NCBI GenBank assembly: GCA_026214975.1
Contig: JAOBSW010000769.1
Coordinates: 1 to 64,000, forward strand
DNA: 64,000 nucleotides
Direction of reading: 5' to 3'
Source: Gentiana macrophylla
Lineage: Eukaryota > Streptophyta > Magnoliopsida > Gentianales > Gentianaceae
Made by a program: the position numbers and the translations under genes
Notes under the pieces: generated by a model
Seen by the model: only the letters and a program-made list of their open reading frames with translations
Databases searched by the model: none
Told to the model about the DNA's origin: nothing
In this document: positions 36,901-50,058 of the stretch, piece after piece
How the letters are laid out: every line of letters begins with the position of its first letter
Position numbering within the stretch: position 1 is the stretch's first letter

Positions 36901-39900
36901 TTGATTCCATATACAGGGCCATTCGGGTGTTCGTTTGCACCGCCGTGCCTTATTTATCGTTCTGGTCGATATCACACAGTTACTTCGAAGATAATTACAA
37001 ACCTTTTTTCATACTTTTTTATACCCACCGATTACTTAACGGTGTGATTTTTGATTCCTTGTACAATGCCACTTTGTTCTCCGTTTTGCCAGCCGTTTGT
37101 GCCTTCGTGCCTTATTTATCGTTCTGGTCGATATCACATCAGTACTTAAAAGAAAATTACAACAATTTTTTTTTTCCGTACCCATAGAGTACTTAACGGT
37201 GTGATTTTTGATTCCTTGTACAAGGCCATTTGGGTCTCCGTTTTGCCTGCCGTTTGCGCCGGCGTGCCTTATTTTTCGTTCTGGTTGATATCACATCAGT
37301 ACATCAAAGAAAATTACAAACTTTTTTTCGTACTTATTTTTGTTCCCACCGATTACTTAACGGTGTGATTTTTGATTCCTTGTGTAAGGTCATTCTAGTG
37401 TCCGTTTTGCCTGCTGTTTACGCCGCCGTCCCTTATTTATCGTTCTGGTCGATATCACATCAGTACTTTAAAGAAAATTACAAACATTTTTTCTTACTTT
37501 TTTTGTACCCACCGATTACTTAACGGTGTGATTTTTGATTCCATGTACAAGGCCATTCGGGTGTTCATTTTGCATGCTGTTTGCACCGACATGTCTAATT
37601 TAACTTTATGGTCGATATCACATCGTTACTTCAATGAAAATTACAAACCTTTTTTTTGTACTTTTTTTTGTACCCATAGAGTACTTAACAGTGTGAATTT
37701 TTTTCTTTGTACAAGGCTATTCTAGTGTCCGTTTTGCCTGCCGTTTACACCGCCATGCCTTTTATCGTTGTGGTCGATATCACATAGTTACTTCAAAGAG
37801 AATTACAAACGTTTTTTTTCGTACTTTTTTTGTACCCACCGATTACTTAACGGTGTGATTTTTGATTCCTTGTACAAGGCCATTCTGGCTTCCGTTTTGC
37901 TTGCCGTTTGTGTCGGCGTGCCTTATTCAATGTTTTGGTCTATATCACATCGTTATGTCGAAGAAAATCACTACCTTATTTTTCGTACTTTATTCATACC
38001 CATATATTACTTAACGGTGTGATTTTTGATTCCTTGTACAAGGCCATTCGGGTGTCCGTTTCGTTTTCCGTTTGTGCCGACGTGTCTTATTTAACTTTCT
38101 GGTCGATAACACATCGTTACTTCATAGAAAATTACAAACCATTTTTTCGTACTTTTTTCATACCCATAGAGTACATAAAGGTGTGATATTTATTGCTTGT
38201 ACAAGTCCATTATGGTCTCCATTTTGCTTGCCGTTTGCACCGCCGTGCCTTACTTATCGTTCTGGTCGGAATCACATCAGTAATTCAAAAAAAATTACAA
38301 ACGTTTTTTCATGCTTTTTTTGGTACACATAGAGTACTTAACAGTGTGATATTTGATTCATTGTACAAGGCCATTCTGGTGTCCGTTTCGCCTGCCGTTT
38401 CCACCGCCGTGCCTTATTTATCGTTCTGGTCAATATCACATCAGTACTTCAAAGAAAATTACAAACGTTTTTTTCATACTTTTTTTTTCTACCCATAGAG
38501 TACTTAACGGTGTAATTTTTTATTACTTGTACAAGGCCATTCGGGAGACCGTTTCGCCTGCCGTTTGCACCGCCGTGCCTTATTTATCGTTGTGGTCGAT
38601 ATCACATTGTTACTTCAAAGATAATCACAAACCTTTTTTTCGTATTTTTTTTATACCCACCGATTACTTAACGGTGTGATTTTTGATTCCTTGTACAGGG
38701 CCATTCAGGTGTTCGTTTGTACTGCCGTGCCTTATTTATCGTTGTGGTCGATATCACATAGTTACTTCAAAGATAATTACAAACCTTTTTCCATACTTTT
38801 TTTTATACCCACTGATTACTTAACGGTGTTATTTTTGATTCCTTGTACAAGGCCACTTTGTTCTCCGTTTTGCCTGCCGTTTGCGCCTTCGTGCCTTATT
38901 TTTCGTTCTGGTCGATATCACATCAGTACTTAAAATAAAATTACAACAATTTTTTGTACTTTTTTTTAGTACCCATAGAGTACTTAACGGTGTGATTTTT
39001 TATTCCTTGTCCAAAGCCATTCTAGTGTCCGTTTTGCCGGCCATTTGCACCGCCGTGCCTTATTTATCGTTGTGGTCGATATCACATCAGTAATTCAAAG
39101 ATAATTACAAACCGATTTTTTATACTTTTTTGTACCCACAGAGTACTTAACGGTTTGATTTTTGATTTCTTGTACAATGCCATTCATGTTTCCGATTGCA
39201 TGCCATTTGCGCCGCCGTGTCTTATTTAATTAACTGTGTGATTTTTGATTCCTTGTACAAGGCCATTCGGGTGTCCGTTTCGCATTCCGTTTACTCCGCC
39301 GTGCCTTATTTATCGTTGTGGTCGATATCACATCGTTACTTCAAAGATAATTACCAAACTTTTTTTTATACCCAATGATTACTTAATAGTGTGATTTTTG
39401 ATTCCTTGTACAAAGCCATTCAGGTGTCCGTTTTGCATGCCGTTTACGCCTCAGTGCCTTATTTAACGTTCTGGTCTATATCACATCGTTACGTCGAATA
39501 AAATAACAAGCTTATTTTTCGTGCTTTTTTCATACCCATATATTACTTAACGGTGTGATTTTTGATTCCTTGTACAAGGCCATTCGGGAGTCTGTTTTGT
39601 CTGCCGTTTGCACTGCCGTGCCTTATTTATCATTGTGGTCGATATCACAACATTACTTCAAAGATAATTACAAACCTTTTTTCATACTTTTTTTGTACCC
39701 ACCGATTACTTAACGGTGTGATTTTTGATTCCTTGTACAAGGCCTTTCGGGTGTCCGTTTCGCATGCCGTTTACCCCGATTTCTCTTATTTAACTTTTTG
39801 GTCGATATCACATAGTTACTTCAAAGATAATTACAAACGTTTTTTTCCGTACTTTTTTTGTACCCGATTACTTAACGGTGTGATTTTTGATTCCTTGTAC

Positions 39901-41930
39901 AAGGCCATTCTGGTCTCCGTTTTTCTTTCCGTTTCCGCCGGCGGGCCTTATTCATCGTTCTGGTCGATATCACATCAGTACTTCAAAGAAAATCGCAAAT
40001 GTTTTTTTCCATACTTTTTTGTACCCATAGAGTACTTAACGGTGTGATTTTTGATTCCTTGTACAAGGCCATTCTAGTGTCCGTTTCGCATGTAGTTTGC
40101 ACCGCAATGCCTTATATATCGTTGTGCTCGATATCACATCGTTACTTCAAAGATAATTAAAACCTTTATTTTGGTACTTTTTTTATACCCACAGAGTACT
40201 TAATGGTGTGATTTTTGATACCTTGTACAAGGCCATTCTGGTCTCTGTTTTGCTTGCCGTTTGCACCGCTGTGCCTTATTTATCGTAGTCGTTGATATCA
40301 CATCGTTACTTCAAAGATAATTACAAACCTTTATTTACGTACTTTTTTTTGTACCCATAGAGTACTTAATGGTATGATTTTTCATACCTTGTACAAGGCC
40401 ATTCTGGTCTCCGTTTTGCTTGCCGTTTGCGCCGGCATGCCTTATTTATCATTCTCGTTGATATCACATAAATACTTCAAAGATAATTACACCGTTTTTT
40501 CATACTTATTTTTTGTACCCATAGAGTACTTAACGGTGTGATTTTTGATTCCTTGTACAAAGCCATTCTTGTCTCCGTTTTGCTTGCCATTTGCTCCTGC
40601 GTGCCTTCACATGCCATTTCCGCCGGTGTGCCTTATTTATCATTCTAGTCGATATCACATCAGTGTTAGAATAGTGTCCTAAACCCAATCGGGTTGGACC
40701 GGATCCGACCGGGTCGGATCATTTCTACTATTTCTTTATGTTTATACATATATTAAATGGCTTTTCTGTTGTCATATATATGTTCTTTTAAAGAACCAAT
40801 TATGAATTGTTATATGATGACGTCCTTAGTATTAAACTGTGATAGAGAAAGCATGATAGGCGATTATGGTTGATGAGATCTCTAATCACTTTAATAAGTT
40901 TGATACTTAAATGTCTCTAGGCTGATGTACTATTAAATAGGACATTGATAGTACAAACAGACTAGCACGTATTAGATGTCTTCTGTCTTTAAGGGCAAGG
41001 ATAGATCTCGTCTATCGAAGTGTAGTGACACTTGGACTGTACGTGGAAGTGTATTAGGGAATGCATACGTTAGACCGACCCACTTACACGGTTAAGTGTC
41101 ACACTATGTGGCGGTTGTGTAATTATCCTTTGGACCGGAGTCTTCATGGCATCACGGTGTGGATTGTCATGCTTTGACACTATTGAGGTTTCCCCTAGCC
41201 ACGGGGCGATCATGCGGTAGTGATTGGGTATGAAATTGAAGCATGTGGAGTATACATGATTGGTCGTCTGGGAATCACGTATCCTATGATTGGGATAGAA
41301 TATCCGAAATGGCCTTCTTATAAGGATTGTTTAGGTCTCGTGAATCTTTGCAAAGTGGGAGTAAATGTGTTACTTCGAGAGAGCTTGATATCCAGATTAT
41401 AAGAGACGGTCGTTGATGTTTTGACACTCGACTAACGACCGTATGGATATTATTACAGTGATAGGATTGTAAGTTACACGGTAACTGTTTCACATGAAAG
41501 GTAGTAGTCATTGCATTTGACTCTCCCGATGATTGGGGGTCATGGTGTGTTTCTAGACGCTATCCCGTGATCGTTAGGCATGAAGGGAATTTTCATAATT
41601 TGCACTTTGTGTCTACGGCCAACATATTCGGAAGCCTATCGGGTCACACACATAAGAACATCTAGCCGGATTAAAATGTGGTTATAGATGATAACCAAAT
41701 AAGGAAAGTTTATCTCGTACTATAAGGGTTATAATGGTAAATTAAGATGGTGGTATTTATTTATTATGAATAAATTAAATACAAGATATTAATAATATTA
41801 TATTAATTAAAGAATATTCCGGATGCCAATTTATTGGCTAAGGTGGCGCAATTTGTATGTGTATAAGATACACTTGGATTGTGAAATTTAATTAATAGTA
41901 TTACCGAATATTGGATATTAATAAATAAAT

Positions 41931-41933
<3 letters not shown>

Positions 41934-42016
<83 letters not shown>
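41934..42016. repeat. (TA)n microsatellite in 5' copia LTR
   Basis: About 40 TA units without interruption. The same site in the 3' LTR (63,261-63,310) has about 25. Open frames through it are artefacts. Confidence 0.95.
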
Positions 42017-42020
<4 letters not shown>

Positions 42021-42359
42021 TCTATGTATGCGTGTGCACTAGTGTAAGTCAAATTAATGATTTGCATGCACATGCGCATGTAGTGTGCTTGTATATGATA
42101 TTTATATATAGATTTATTTGTGTAATATATATGTGATATATTCACATGTGTAAATTGATTTATGGTAATAAATTAAAGATAGTCAATATTAGATATTGAC
42201 AATATCTTGGAAATATTCAATATAAGATATTGACAATATCCTAGATTTATTTAATATAAGATATTATAATAAATGAGATAAATCAATCAATTATATTTTC
42301 CTTATGTTATTGGGAAAAGGTTTTCTTCTCTTTCACTCTAGTTGGGGCGCCCCTCTCAC

Positions 42360-42367
42360 TATAAATA
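42360..42367 (+). promoter_or_regulatory. TATA box in 5' copia LTR
   Basis: TATAAATA followed by AGAGGTGGGTGTC, conserved in all three LTRs of the family. Confidence 0.65.
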
Positions 42368-42684
42368 AGAGGTGGGTGTCAAGCTCTTTTGTACATCACA
42401 ATTCCAAGAACTAATAGTTCTTGTGTAAAATATAGAGTATCCTATAGAGAGTTGGAGAGAGGGGAAAAGGGCCGGTCTAGCAACCGTAGTTTTCCAATAG
42501 CAATCCATGATGGGATTCCGACGGGCTGTTCGTGTGGACTAGCGGTAGAGGCCGAACACTTGGGCGGCTCTATGCAGAACTACTCTCCTTAGCTTATTTG
42601 TTTATTGCTTAAACGAAGTCGATCCTGGTTAAAAGGAAATAAAATTTTAAATTCTGCTGCGTTCCCGCGTAGATTTCCTAACAG

Positions 42685-42695
42685 TGGTATCAGAG
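42685..42695 (+). promoter_or_regulatory. Primer-binding site of outer copia element
   Basis: TGGTATCAGAG immediately after the LTR end matches the initiator-Met tRNA 3' end; the next bases (AGAGC) look like a small duplication of the site. Confidence 0.8.
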
Positions 42696-44210
42696 AGAGC
42701 TTCGAGCTTAAGCAATTAGCATGTTATATTGCGTCGTTAATTTTGTCGTTTAAATCACGTAATTAAAGGATGAAATATTTTTGATTCACAAAAGTGATAC
42801 ATGAAAAGAAAAAAAAACGAGATCGGGTGGTGCTCGGCCGACTGGCGGCGGCACCACCACCAGCGGCGGCACCACCACCAGCGGCGGTGGCGGCAGCAGG
42901 GCAACCTGCTGCCGGCAGTCGGTTGACCGGCCAATGCTGGCGGATCTCCAAATTTTTGTTTTGTGTATTTTGTGATTCAATATGCTTCATAGTTGTGATT
43001 GGTAATTCCTTCTTGTTTAGTTGTGTCATGTGGCTAACCAATAGTTCAAATAGTTTGGGCCATTGGGATGCCACATGACATTAAAATAATGATGGCCTTT
43101 CCAAACTTTGTTTGGATTTGGAAAGGGCCTAGGACTAGGCCACTTCCAAAATTTTGATTTTGGAAAGTGGCCAGGGCTAAACCAAAATTATTTGGCCTTT
43201 CTGAATATTTGATTTGGAATAGGCCTAGGCCAATTTTAAATATTTGATTTGTAAAAGGCCTAGGCCTAGACCACTTCCAAAATTTTGATTTTGGAAAGTG
43301 GCCAGGCCTAAACCAAATTTGGTTTAGAAAGATGCCTTTTGGTTTAGGAAACCAAAGGCATCCCTTTAAATTAGGAATAAAAAGGAAAGAAATAAAAGAG
43401 ACATAATTTTAATTTTGATTTATTATTAGAATAGTTCTAATTTATTAAAATTAAAATTAAAATCGTTTAAAATTAATCGTTAATTTTTTTTCGATTAAAA
43501 TCATTTAATTAATTAAATATTAATTAGTTAATTGATTGGATAAAATTATTTAATAGATTAAATGTTAATTGATTAATTAAGACGCAAGTAGTTAAATTTT
43601 AATTTTATCTTTTTCATAAGATGTTATTGTTTGGATTTGATATAGTCGATATAATATGATTATATGGACCCCGATTGATCATGGACTCGACCGATAGGAT
43701 AGATGTGAATGATTTAATTTTTCTGTTGGTTTAAAAATTGTCCTAGGCCGTTATGAAGAACGTGACCTAGTTTATTTTATGCATTTATCCCATTCCCGTT
43801 AGCTCCCCTCGTATGCGGCGGGTGTATTTATTTTATTAGATAGAATGAAATATAACAAGAATTTAGCAGAAGATGGAGACCAAAGAAAGGAGAATAAAGA
43901 TCCCATTGGAGATGGCACATTAAAGATCCTATTGGCAGTTGCAGCTACCTTAGATTGTGACCCGCGGTTTCGTCAGTTTGTATTCGAAACCGCACCTAGG
44001 AAAAGTCAATGATCATACCGGTTACTTTACGTATTTATTTATTTTGTGCTTGTATTTATTTTATATGATACGACAGATGCATGACTAGGCACGATCTAGA
44101 TAAATGTGTAGGATGTATGTTTATAGAGATAGACATATTTATGATGAGACCATAATTAAAAATTAATTAAGTGAATTAATTTACATAAATACTTCCACCT
44201 CAAAAGAATC
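42696..44210 (+). other. Outer copia element, leader region without recognisable gag
   Basis: About 1.5 kb between the PBS and the nested Sirevirus. It holds a GC-rich GGCGGCACCACC simple repeat (about 42,843-42,900), a cluster of imperfect hairpins (43,090-43,330) and AT-rich sequence. Short proline/alanine frames on both strands through the simple repeat are not genes. I cannot identify gag motifs. Confidence 0.5.
43092..43305. repeat. Cluster of related imperfect hairpins in copia leader
   Basis: 43,138-43,172 and 43,271-43,302 both carry CCACTTCCAAAATTTTGA followed by TTTTGGAAAGTGG, an inverted repeat, 133 bp apart. A third, GGCCTTTCCAAA...TTTGGAAAGGGCC, is at about 43,094-43,130. Low-complexity copies continue between them. 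Confidence 0.75.
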
Positions 44211-44215
44211 AAGTT
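44211..44215. repeat. Target-site duplication AAGTT, left of nested Sirevirus
   Basis: AAGTT directly precedes the LTR and is repeated exactly at 58,177-58,181. Confidence 0.92.
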
Positions 44216-45915
44216 TGTTGTACTTATTTCTATGTTTTGATGATGAGTGCCAGACTAGATGTTATAGTGCAAAGGCAAAAAGATGTCTAGATCAAATGTA
44301 TAGGTTTATTAGAGTTTGATTCATAAATAGGTTTGATCAAACAAGCACTGTAAATAGTTTGCGATTCATATCAGCCAGATCGGTCAAATATCGATAGGGT
44401 AGTTAGGTCGGTGAGACTTTTCTCGGAACTCGCCAAGATCAAGGTGAGGGGTCAAACTCGATTCTGAAGACTAAGGGATCAAACTTAGTAATTTAAGTCA
44501 AGGATATGGAATCATAATTTAGGCAAGTCTGTGATGACCTAAACTGATTACATATACCTTGTGTACAAGGTCTAAGTTCCATAAGTTGGATGATGTTTGG
44601 AACTTGGTTATACTTATAAAGGTGTAATCTAACTTCACAAATAAAAGTTAGATAAAAGAAATCAGTTGCATTTTATTTTATACACCAAGAAATTGCTATT
44701 CAGCAGACTGATAGGTATCTCAACAGACTGATGAACCTGCTGATATTATACCTCGATTAATTCAAGATTATATTGGAAGATTACACGGATAAGGACAGCC
44801 AACTACCTCTGACATATCAAACAAATCAAAGGCTGAGATTAAAAGAACGTTGGGATGATTGATTGTTATCCAATGGTTATAAGTCAAGGGTGGGAATGAT
44901 CAGATTGTCAAAAAGGAATTCGGCAGTGTCGACCCTATGAATAGTGATGAAAGCAAATCGGATGGGACAAAAACCGAGAGCGGTTAATTTTGAATTTCAA
45001 ATACAAGTCACATGTTCTCCTACCTATAAATAGAGGACCTTCAACTCAAAAACAAGATGATGAAATTTGATAAACTTTGAAGAGGCAATTCTGAGCTGAA
45101 AAACACCCTGCTGAACTTACTGAACTTAAAGCTACTGATCCAGAGAAATTCTTCAAGTGTATTTTGTATTCAAGTTACATCAAGCATACAGACTTGAAGA
45201 TTGCAAGCTGCTGATTATATCATCCTAATCAAAGTTCTTTGCAATGAATCATTTATTTGATTCAATCTTTATTTTATAAAGAACCCGCTTGAAAACAGTG
45301 AAGCACAATTGTGTGAAAGACTGTTGTTTGTGGTGGAGCTGGTGAAGAGGCAATCCTACCCTTCAAGGACCAATGGAAGACTCAGGAGCAGCAATCCTAC
45401 ATGTTCCCAGTTTTCAGTTTGTGAAGCCATAGTTATTGGTGAAGGACAAGCAACCTTAGGAATCTTTGTAATCGCGCAACATCAAAGATCTCTAGTGAAT
45501 TTCCTCCAACATCACGGAAGAAGAGTGGACTGTGTGATTAAACCACTGTAACCACTATAAAATCTGCCTACTTACTTTCAAAGCATTTACATTACGCACT
45601 TAGTTTATTTTACACATCAACTCACTGGATCTAGCAACTGAAATCACACACACACACTACTGAGTATCTAATACTTAGTATCATATTTAACAACAAGTAA
45701 CAAGGCTTAATTTTGATATTATTCTGCTGCACAAATTCAGCAAACTCAACTATCGGTGAGACTCTTTGTTTATCAAAGAGCTATCGAGGTATCGCAGACT
45801 CATTGAAGTTTCATCGATTTCTTTGAAGTTGCAGAATTTGTTAACTCCAAAGTTTTAAGTGTTAAGTTTATTCACCCCCTCTAAACTTAACCAAAGCCTT
45901 TTCAAGGGACCAACA
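44216..45915 (+). mobile_element. 5' LTR of Sirevirus (1,700 bp)
   Basis: TGTTGTACTTATTTC to GGGACCAACA. The TATA box is at 45,025. It matches 56,476-58,176 over its full length, but with clustered differences, many at CTG/CAG motifs. Confidence 0.93.
45025..45032 (+). promoter_or_regulatory. TATA box in Sirevirus 5' LTR
   Basis: TATAAATA followed by GAGGACCTTCAACTC; the same block is at 57,284 in the 3' LTR. Confidence 0.65.
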
Positions 45916-45916
45916 A

Positions 45917-45930
45917 TTGGTATCGGAGCA
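45917..45930 (+). promoter_or_regulatory. Primer-binding site of Sirevirus
   Basis: TTGGTATCGGAGCA starts one base after the LTR. It resembles the initiator-Met tRNA complement with one mismatch. Confidence 0.8.
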
Positions 45931-46021
45931 GTGCTTCTGTTCTGAAGAAATCCTACTTGTTGTGCTTGTGAAAATTCTTTGAAACTTTCTTTCAAGTTAC
46001 TGATTTTCAAAGACTTGCATC

Positions 46022-47290
46022 ATGGATAACACCCAGTATGCTAGAACTATGCTGATGTGTTCTCTAGATAGATTTGATGAGTATAAACGTAGAATGCAGG
46101 CTTACCTTGCTGCAACTCATGATGAGATGATGGATGTACAAACTGATGGACCACTGGAGATTACCAAGGCAGTGACAATGGATGAAACTACAGAGTACAT
46201 TCCAAAACCAAAAAGAGAATGGAATGCAGAATATAGGAAGAGAGTAAACCTCAACAACATTGCTATTGATATCATTTACAGAACTTTGGATAGCAATATG
46301 TACATGAAGGTCAAAGATTGCAAAACTGCAAAGGAACTTTGGGACAAGATCTGATTGATGTGAAGGCACCGATGCAATAAAGAAGAATAAGATCAGTGTG
46401 GTCAAAAAGAGGTTTCAAAAGTTCAAAATGCTACCAAATGAAACCATTGAGCAGATGGAATCAAGATTTAATGCAATCCTGGATGAACTTACCCTGCTGA
46501 GTGTAAGCTATACAAAAGAGGAAATAAACAAAAAATCTTGGAAGCACTACACTGCAAAAGATGTTTGGAAAATGAAGGTATTTGCAATAGAAGAGATGAG
46601 AAAGTCTGCATGAAGAAGACACCTTCATGTTATTTTGAGATCTTAAGGCTTATGAATTTAGCAAAAGCTTGTACTGAGAGATCGAAAAAGAAGAGCCAAA
46701 GACCATTGCATTGGTGCTTCACATCGGAAGAAACATCGAAGGACAAGATGATCTCTTTGGATGAGATCTGAGGCATTGATTGATCTTGAGCAAGAAAATC
46801 GGGATGATGAAGACAAGAAAGGCCCCTGCAAGAAATTTCACAAAGAGGCCTCTTGAAAGGAAGAAAGAAGAATCAAAGAAAGACAATGACTATCAGTGCT
46901 TTCACTGCAAGAAACCAGGACACTTCAAACTGGTATCCCGAGTTAAAACAAAGTAAAGAACACGATTATCTTTGCTTCAAGCGCAAGAAGCCTGGACACT
47001 TTAGACTGATTGTCCGGACTCTCATCAAGACCAAGAGTCAACAAAGAAGACATGGCAAGAAGGCTATGGTTCTTTGAAGATGAAGCGAGGGTATGAAGTG
47101 GAATCGAAAAAGGAAATGAATCGGATGATACGAAAGATCAAGTTCTTTGATATGGAAGATTATGCTTTGATAGCTAATATGGATGAAAAAGAGAGGAGGT
47201 GTACAATCTGTATCTATCAATACTCCTGCTTTGGAAGTGATTGTGAATCAACTTGTGGTTCAAATCCTAGAAATTCTCGCCAATAATGAG
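46022..47290 (+). pseudogene. Sirevirus gag (frameshifted)
   Basis: Begins at an ATG about 90 bp after the PBS. The first 110 codons include LDRFDEYKRRMQAYL and KTAKELWDKI, typical of the UBN2-type copia gag; the frame breaks at about 46,350. It resumes at about 46,398 with LPNETIEQMESRFN. Two CCHC-type zinc knuckles follow (YQCFHCKKPGHFKL near 46,897 and CFKRKKPGHFRL near 46,973). The last Cys of the first is out of frame, and the second has Arg where Cys is expected, each from a small change. Gag would form the virus-like particle and bind RNA. At least four frame breaks are present. Confidence 0.85.
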
Positions 47291-48349
47291 ACTTTGGATG
47301 CCATCCTTAATCAATCGAGGATAATACAATCAAGTTATAAGATTGTGAAGAATTTGAAAAAGAAGCTCTTGAATTAGAAATTGGAAGATTGAAAGTTTGA
47401 ATTAAGAGTTCTCAAAGGTAAGGAAAAAGATGTTGGACAGAATCAGTGTAAGCCTGTTGAACATCCAGCAGCCTCTGAATCTGCTGAACCATCTTGCTCA
47501 TCTACTGCATACAAATCTGGAAAGCCTTATGGTGATAGAACAGGGCTTGGATTTGGAACTCAACAATCCAAAAAGAGTGGATCCAGTAAAGTTACTGAAC
47601 CTAGTACCAGAATTGGTCCTAAGTTTGTACCTGCACAAGATCCAACTCCAAGTAAGGTTGCTGAGGCAGTAAAACCTACTGAGAATACTTCAAGGAAGCA
47701 AAATCAGAAGTCAAAGAAGTCAACAGTTCCTAATAAAAGAACAAATCCAAAAATAGGACTGCTGGACCTTCTAGACCTACTGATAGCAGACCTGCTACCA
47801 AGTCTGCTGGACCACAAAAAGGTAAAGGTCAGAAATATTCCAAGGATAAGAATCCTAAATCTAAAAATGTTAATCATTCAAGGGATACTTTTCTCGGGGA
47901 AGGTAGACTGTTTCCCTCATCGATGATGATTGGAACATTATCACACCTCTTGATAGAAACAACCAGTAGAACCATCTTTGCTAGGGTAAAACCTAAGCAA
48001 TGGAATCAAGCAAAGGGGTGAGCGAGAGGACTTATAAAAGGCATCGGCGGGGACCTCGTGAGACTCCATACTACGTGGTCTGTTCTTAAGCAGATGACAA
48101 ACAAATGGTTATACTAATGCTTCTAACACCAAAAGTCACTTCAAACAGACATTATAAACCAAAAGGCCGAGAAAACACATGTGAATCCTACACAACCTAC
48201 TGTTAGAACTTATGGATGTGTGGAATACATGTATAAACCAAAGTATGACACTTTGAGAGAAGACCTTATGGAAACTTTCCAAGGGTCATGCTTGCTTACG
48301 ACCACTATGCACCCAAAGCAGTTTGGGTACCTAAAATGTATTAACTTTG
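47291..48349 (+). pseudogene. Sirevirus gag-pol linker region
   Basis: A serine/threonine/lysine/proline-rich stretch readable in pieces (for example GDRTGLGFGTQQSKKSG near 47,535 and KVTEPSTRIGPKFVPAQD after it). The GLGFG-type motif is common in the gag-pol linker of Sireviruses. No enzyme domain is seen; the frame shifts several times. Confidence 0.6.
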
Positions 48350-48729
48350 TTTTGTAGGGTGTCCGGTACTTTGATGGTGGATGTTCGGACATATGACAAA
48401 GAACAAGCACTTTATTTGTCAAACTTTGTGGCAAAAGATGGTCCAAGGGTGAACTTTGGCAACAAGAATACACTGGATATACAAGAGGATATGGCACACT
48501 TGTGAGAAATGGACTTACAATCAAGAATGTTGCATATGTGGAAGGACTGGACTACAACTTGCTGAGCACTGGACAATTATGTGACATGGGATACAAGGTC
48601 ACTTTTGACAAAAACAACTTCATTGTCATTAGTGAAAGAGGTGATCAAGTTGTACTGGCTGGTAGAAGACAACAAAACATGTATGTTGTGGATTGGTCTC
48701 ATCGCAGATTCGAGAGAAACACTGCCTGA
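48350..48729 (+). pseudogene. Sirevirus pol: DSGCS-type motif and GAG-pre-integrase start
   Basis: Near 48,365 a WYFD-SGCS-like stretch (read here as RYFDGGCSD) corresponds to the conserved motif that opens plant copia pol in the protease region; a substitution and a frameshift damage it. From 48,502 the frame GLTIKNVAYVEGLDYNLLS and QLCDMGYKVTFDKNNFIV is the usual copia segment before the GAG-pre-integrase domain. It ends at a stop at 48,727. Confidence 0.8.
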
Positions 48730-49725
48730 TTGTGCATACCAAGTCTGAACTCAACCGGGTTATGGCACAAGAAGTTGAATCATCTAAATTTTGATGATAT
48801 CAATCGGTTGGTGAAGAAGAAAGGCGTGATTGCTTTACCCGAGTTCACATTCAAGAAGGATTCTATTTGTGATACATGTCGCCAGGTAAGCAGAGATAAA
48901 GTCAAGCTTCAAGTCAAAAACTAAACAATCAACAAATAGAGTGTTGGAGCGACATATGGATCTTTTGGACCAATAACTCCAACAAGTGTAACAGAAAGAA
49001 ATACACCTTAGTGGTTGTGGATGATTATTCAAGGTACACTTGGGTGATATTTATGAACAAGAAAAGTGAAACACTCAAAAGCATGCCTAATCTTTTGAAG
49101 AGATTACAAAATGAGAAATGTTTAATGATAATAAAAATAAGATCGGATCGAGTGCTGAATTTCTCAACAAAGTGATAAGAGAATATGTGAGAACGGAATG
49201 GTGTACTACATCAACTCTGTCATTCTTTGGTACACCTCAACAAAATGGGGTTCTTTGAAAGAAGAAAGCAGGACTTTAAAGGAAGTAGGAAGGACAATGA
49301 TTTGTGAAGCATTGCTACCTGGAAGATATTAGGCTGAAGTAGTTAACACAGCATGCTATACACAAAACAGAACCTCAGTGAACAAGAAGCTGCTGAAGAC
49401 ACCTTATGAGATTTGGAATGGAAGGAAACCAAATATATCTTATTTCCATCCATTTGGCAGTAAATGTTTTATCCTAAATCACAAGGTACATTTGAAGACA
49501 TTCCAACCAAAGTCTGATGAAGGGATTTTCTTGGGATATTCTTCAGTCAGCAAGGCTTTCAGGGTACTGAACAAGAGGTCACTGAAACATGAAGAAACAA
49601 TCCATGTTGTATTTGATGAACCTAAATTCACTGGCATGGAAGATGAAGATTGTGAACCTCTCTTGAGAATCAACAAGTCAGCGATCCAGATTGTGTTGAA
49701 GTTTTGGAAAGATTCAATGACTTAA
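48730..49725 (+). pseudogene. Sirevirus integrase (frameshifted)
   Basis: The GAG-pre-integrase and zinc-binding part carries LWHKKLNHLNF and SICDTCRQ (HHCC histidines and cysteines) at 48,760-48,880. The catalytic core is recognisable in shifted frames: VVVDDYSRYTWVIFMNKK near 49,011, IRSD near 49,139, then GTPQQNG-like and ER-R sequence near 49,230-49,275. The C-terminal KTPYEIWNGRKPNISYFHPF and GIFLGYSSVSKAFRVLNKR are in one frame at 49,378-49,725. Integrase would insert the DNA copy; here at least five breaks prevent this as assembled. Confidence 0.88.
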
Positions 49726-50058
49726 AGATTTACGATCATCGCCTCTTGAACACCCTTTGGTAACATTCTCGATGCAACAAGCTGAAGCAATTCAAGGATC
49801 TACTGAACCCCCGTTGTTGAAGAAGCTACGTGAGACCTACTAAGATGAGGTTCCCGATAATCAAACTAACTGAATCCACAATGGTTAAGGAATCACCTAT
49901 TTGAACAAGTTATTGGCAATGTCTGACAAGGTGTCAAAGCACTAGAAGACAAGCTGGAAGCTATGTTTACTTGTTTTTCTCGTCTCAAATGGAACCTAAA
50001 GTTGTTGAAGAAGCAATTTTAGATCCAGATTGGATAATTCCTATGCAAGAAGAATTGA
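49726..50058 (+). pseudogene. Sirevirus integrase-RT linker
   Basis: Decayed sequence between integrase and RT with no long open frame. Just before 50,059, sequence reading [11 protein letters not shown] corresponds to the usual copia RT lead-in. Confidence 0.6.

Larger units (their letters stand above)
30267..40663 (+). repeat. Satellite array 4, forward orientation
   Basis: About 63 monomers, collinear variant by variant with 2,491 to about 13,570 of array 1 until about 39,975; the last four or so monomers are of other types. Relative to array 1 it lacks one monomer near 32,330 and about 1.2 kb (seven monomers) near 39,355. It keeps the micro-inversion and both higher-order patterns. It ends at the copia LTR at 40,664. 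Confidence 0.96.
40664..42683 (+). mobile_element. 5' LTR of long-LTR Ty1/copia element (2,020 bp)
   Basis: Starts TGTTAGAATAGTGTCC inside a satellite monomer and ends TTTCCTAACA, directly followed by a TGGTATCAGAG primer-binding site. It is homologous to the solo LTR at 23,817 and the 3' LTR at 62,024. A (TA)n microsatellite of about 83 bp lies at 41,934-42,016. The preceding ATCAG would be the target duplication, but the right copy is outside the window. Confidence 0.93.

Noticed and set aside
41918..42145. Isoleucine/tyrosine repeat open frame, and its counterpart at 63,257-63,454
   Set aside because: Translation of a (TA)n microsatellite.
42786..43078. Alanine/proline-rich open frames on both strands
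   Set aside because: They run through a GGCGGCACCACC simple repeat in a retrotransposon leader, are open in several frames and match no domain.
45309..45551. Open frames inside the Sirevirus LTRs (also 57,553-57,789)
   Set aside because: LTR sequence without domains; the two copies diverge in frame.
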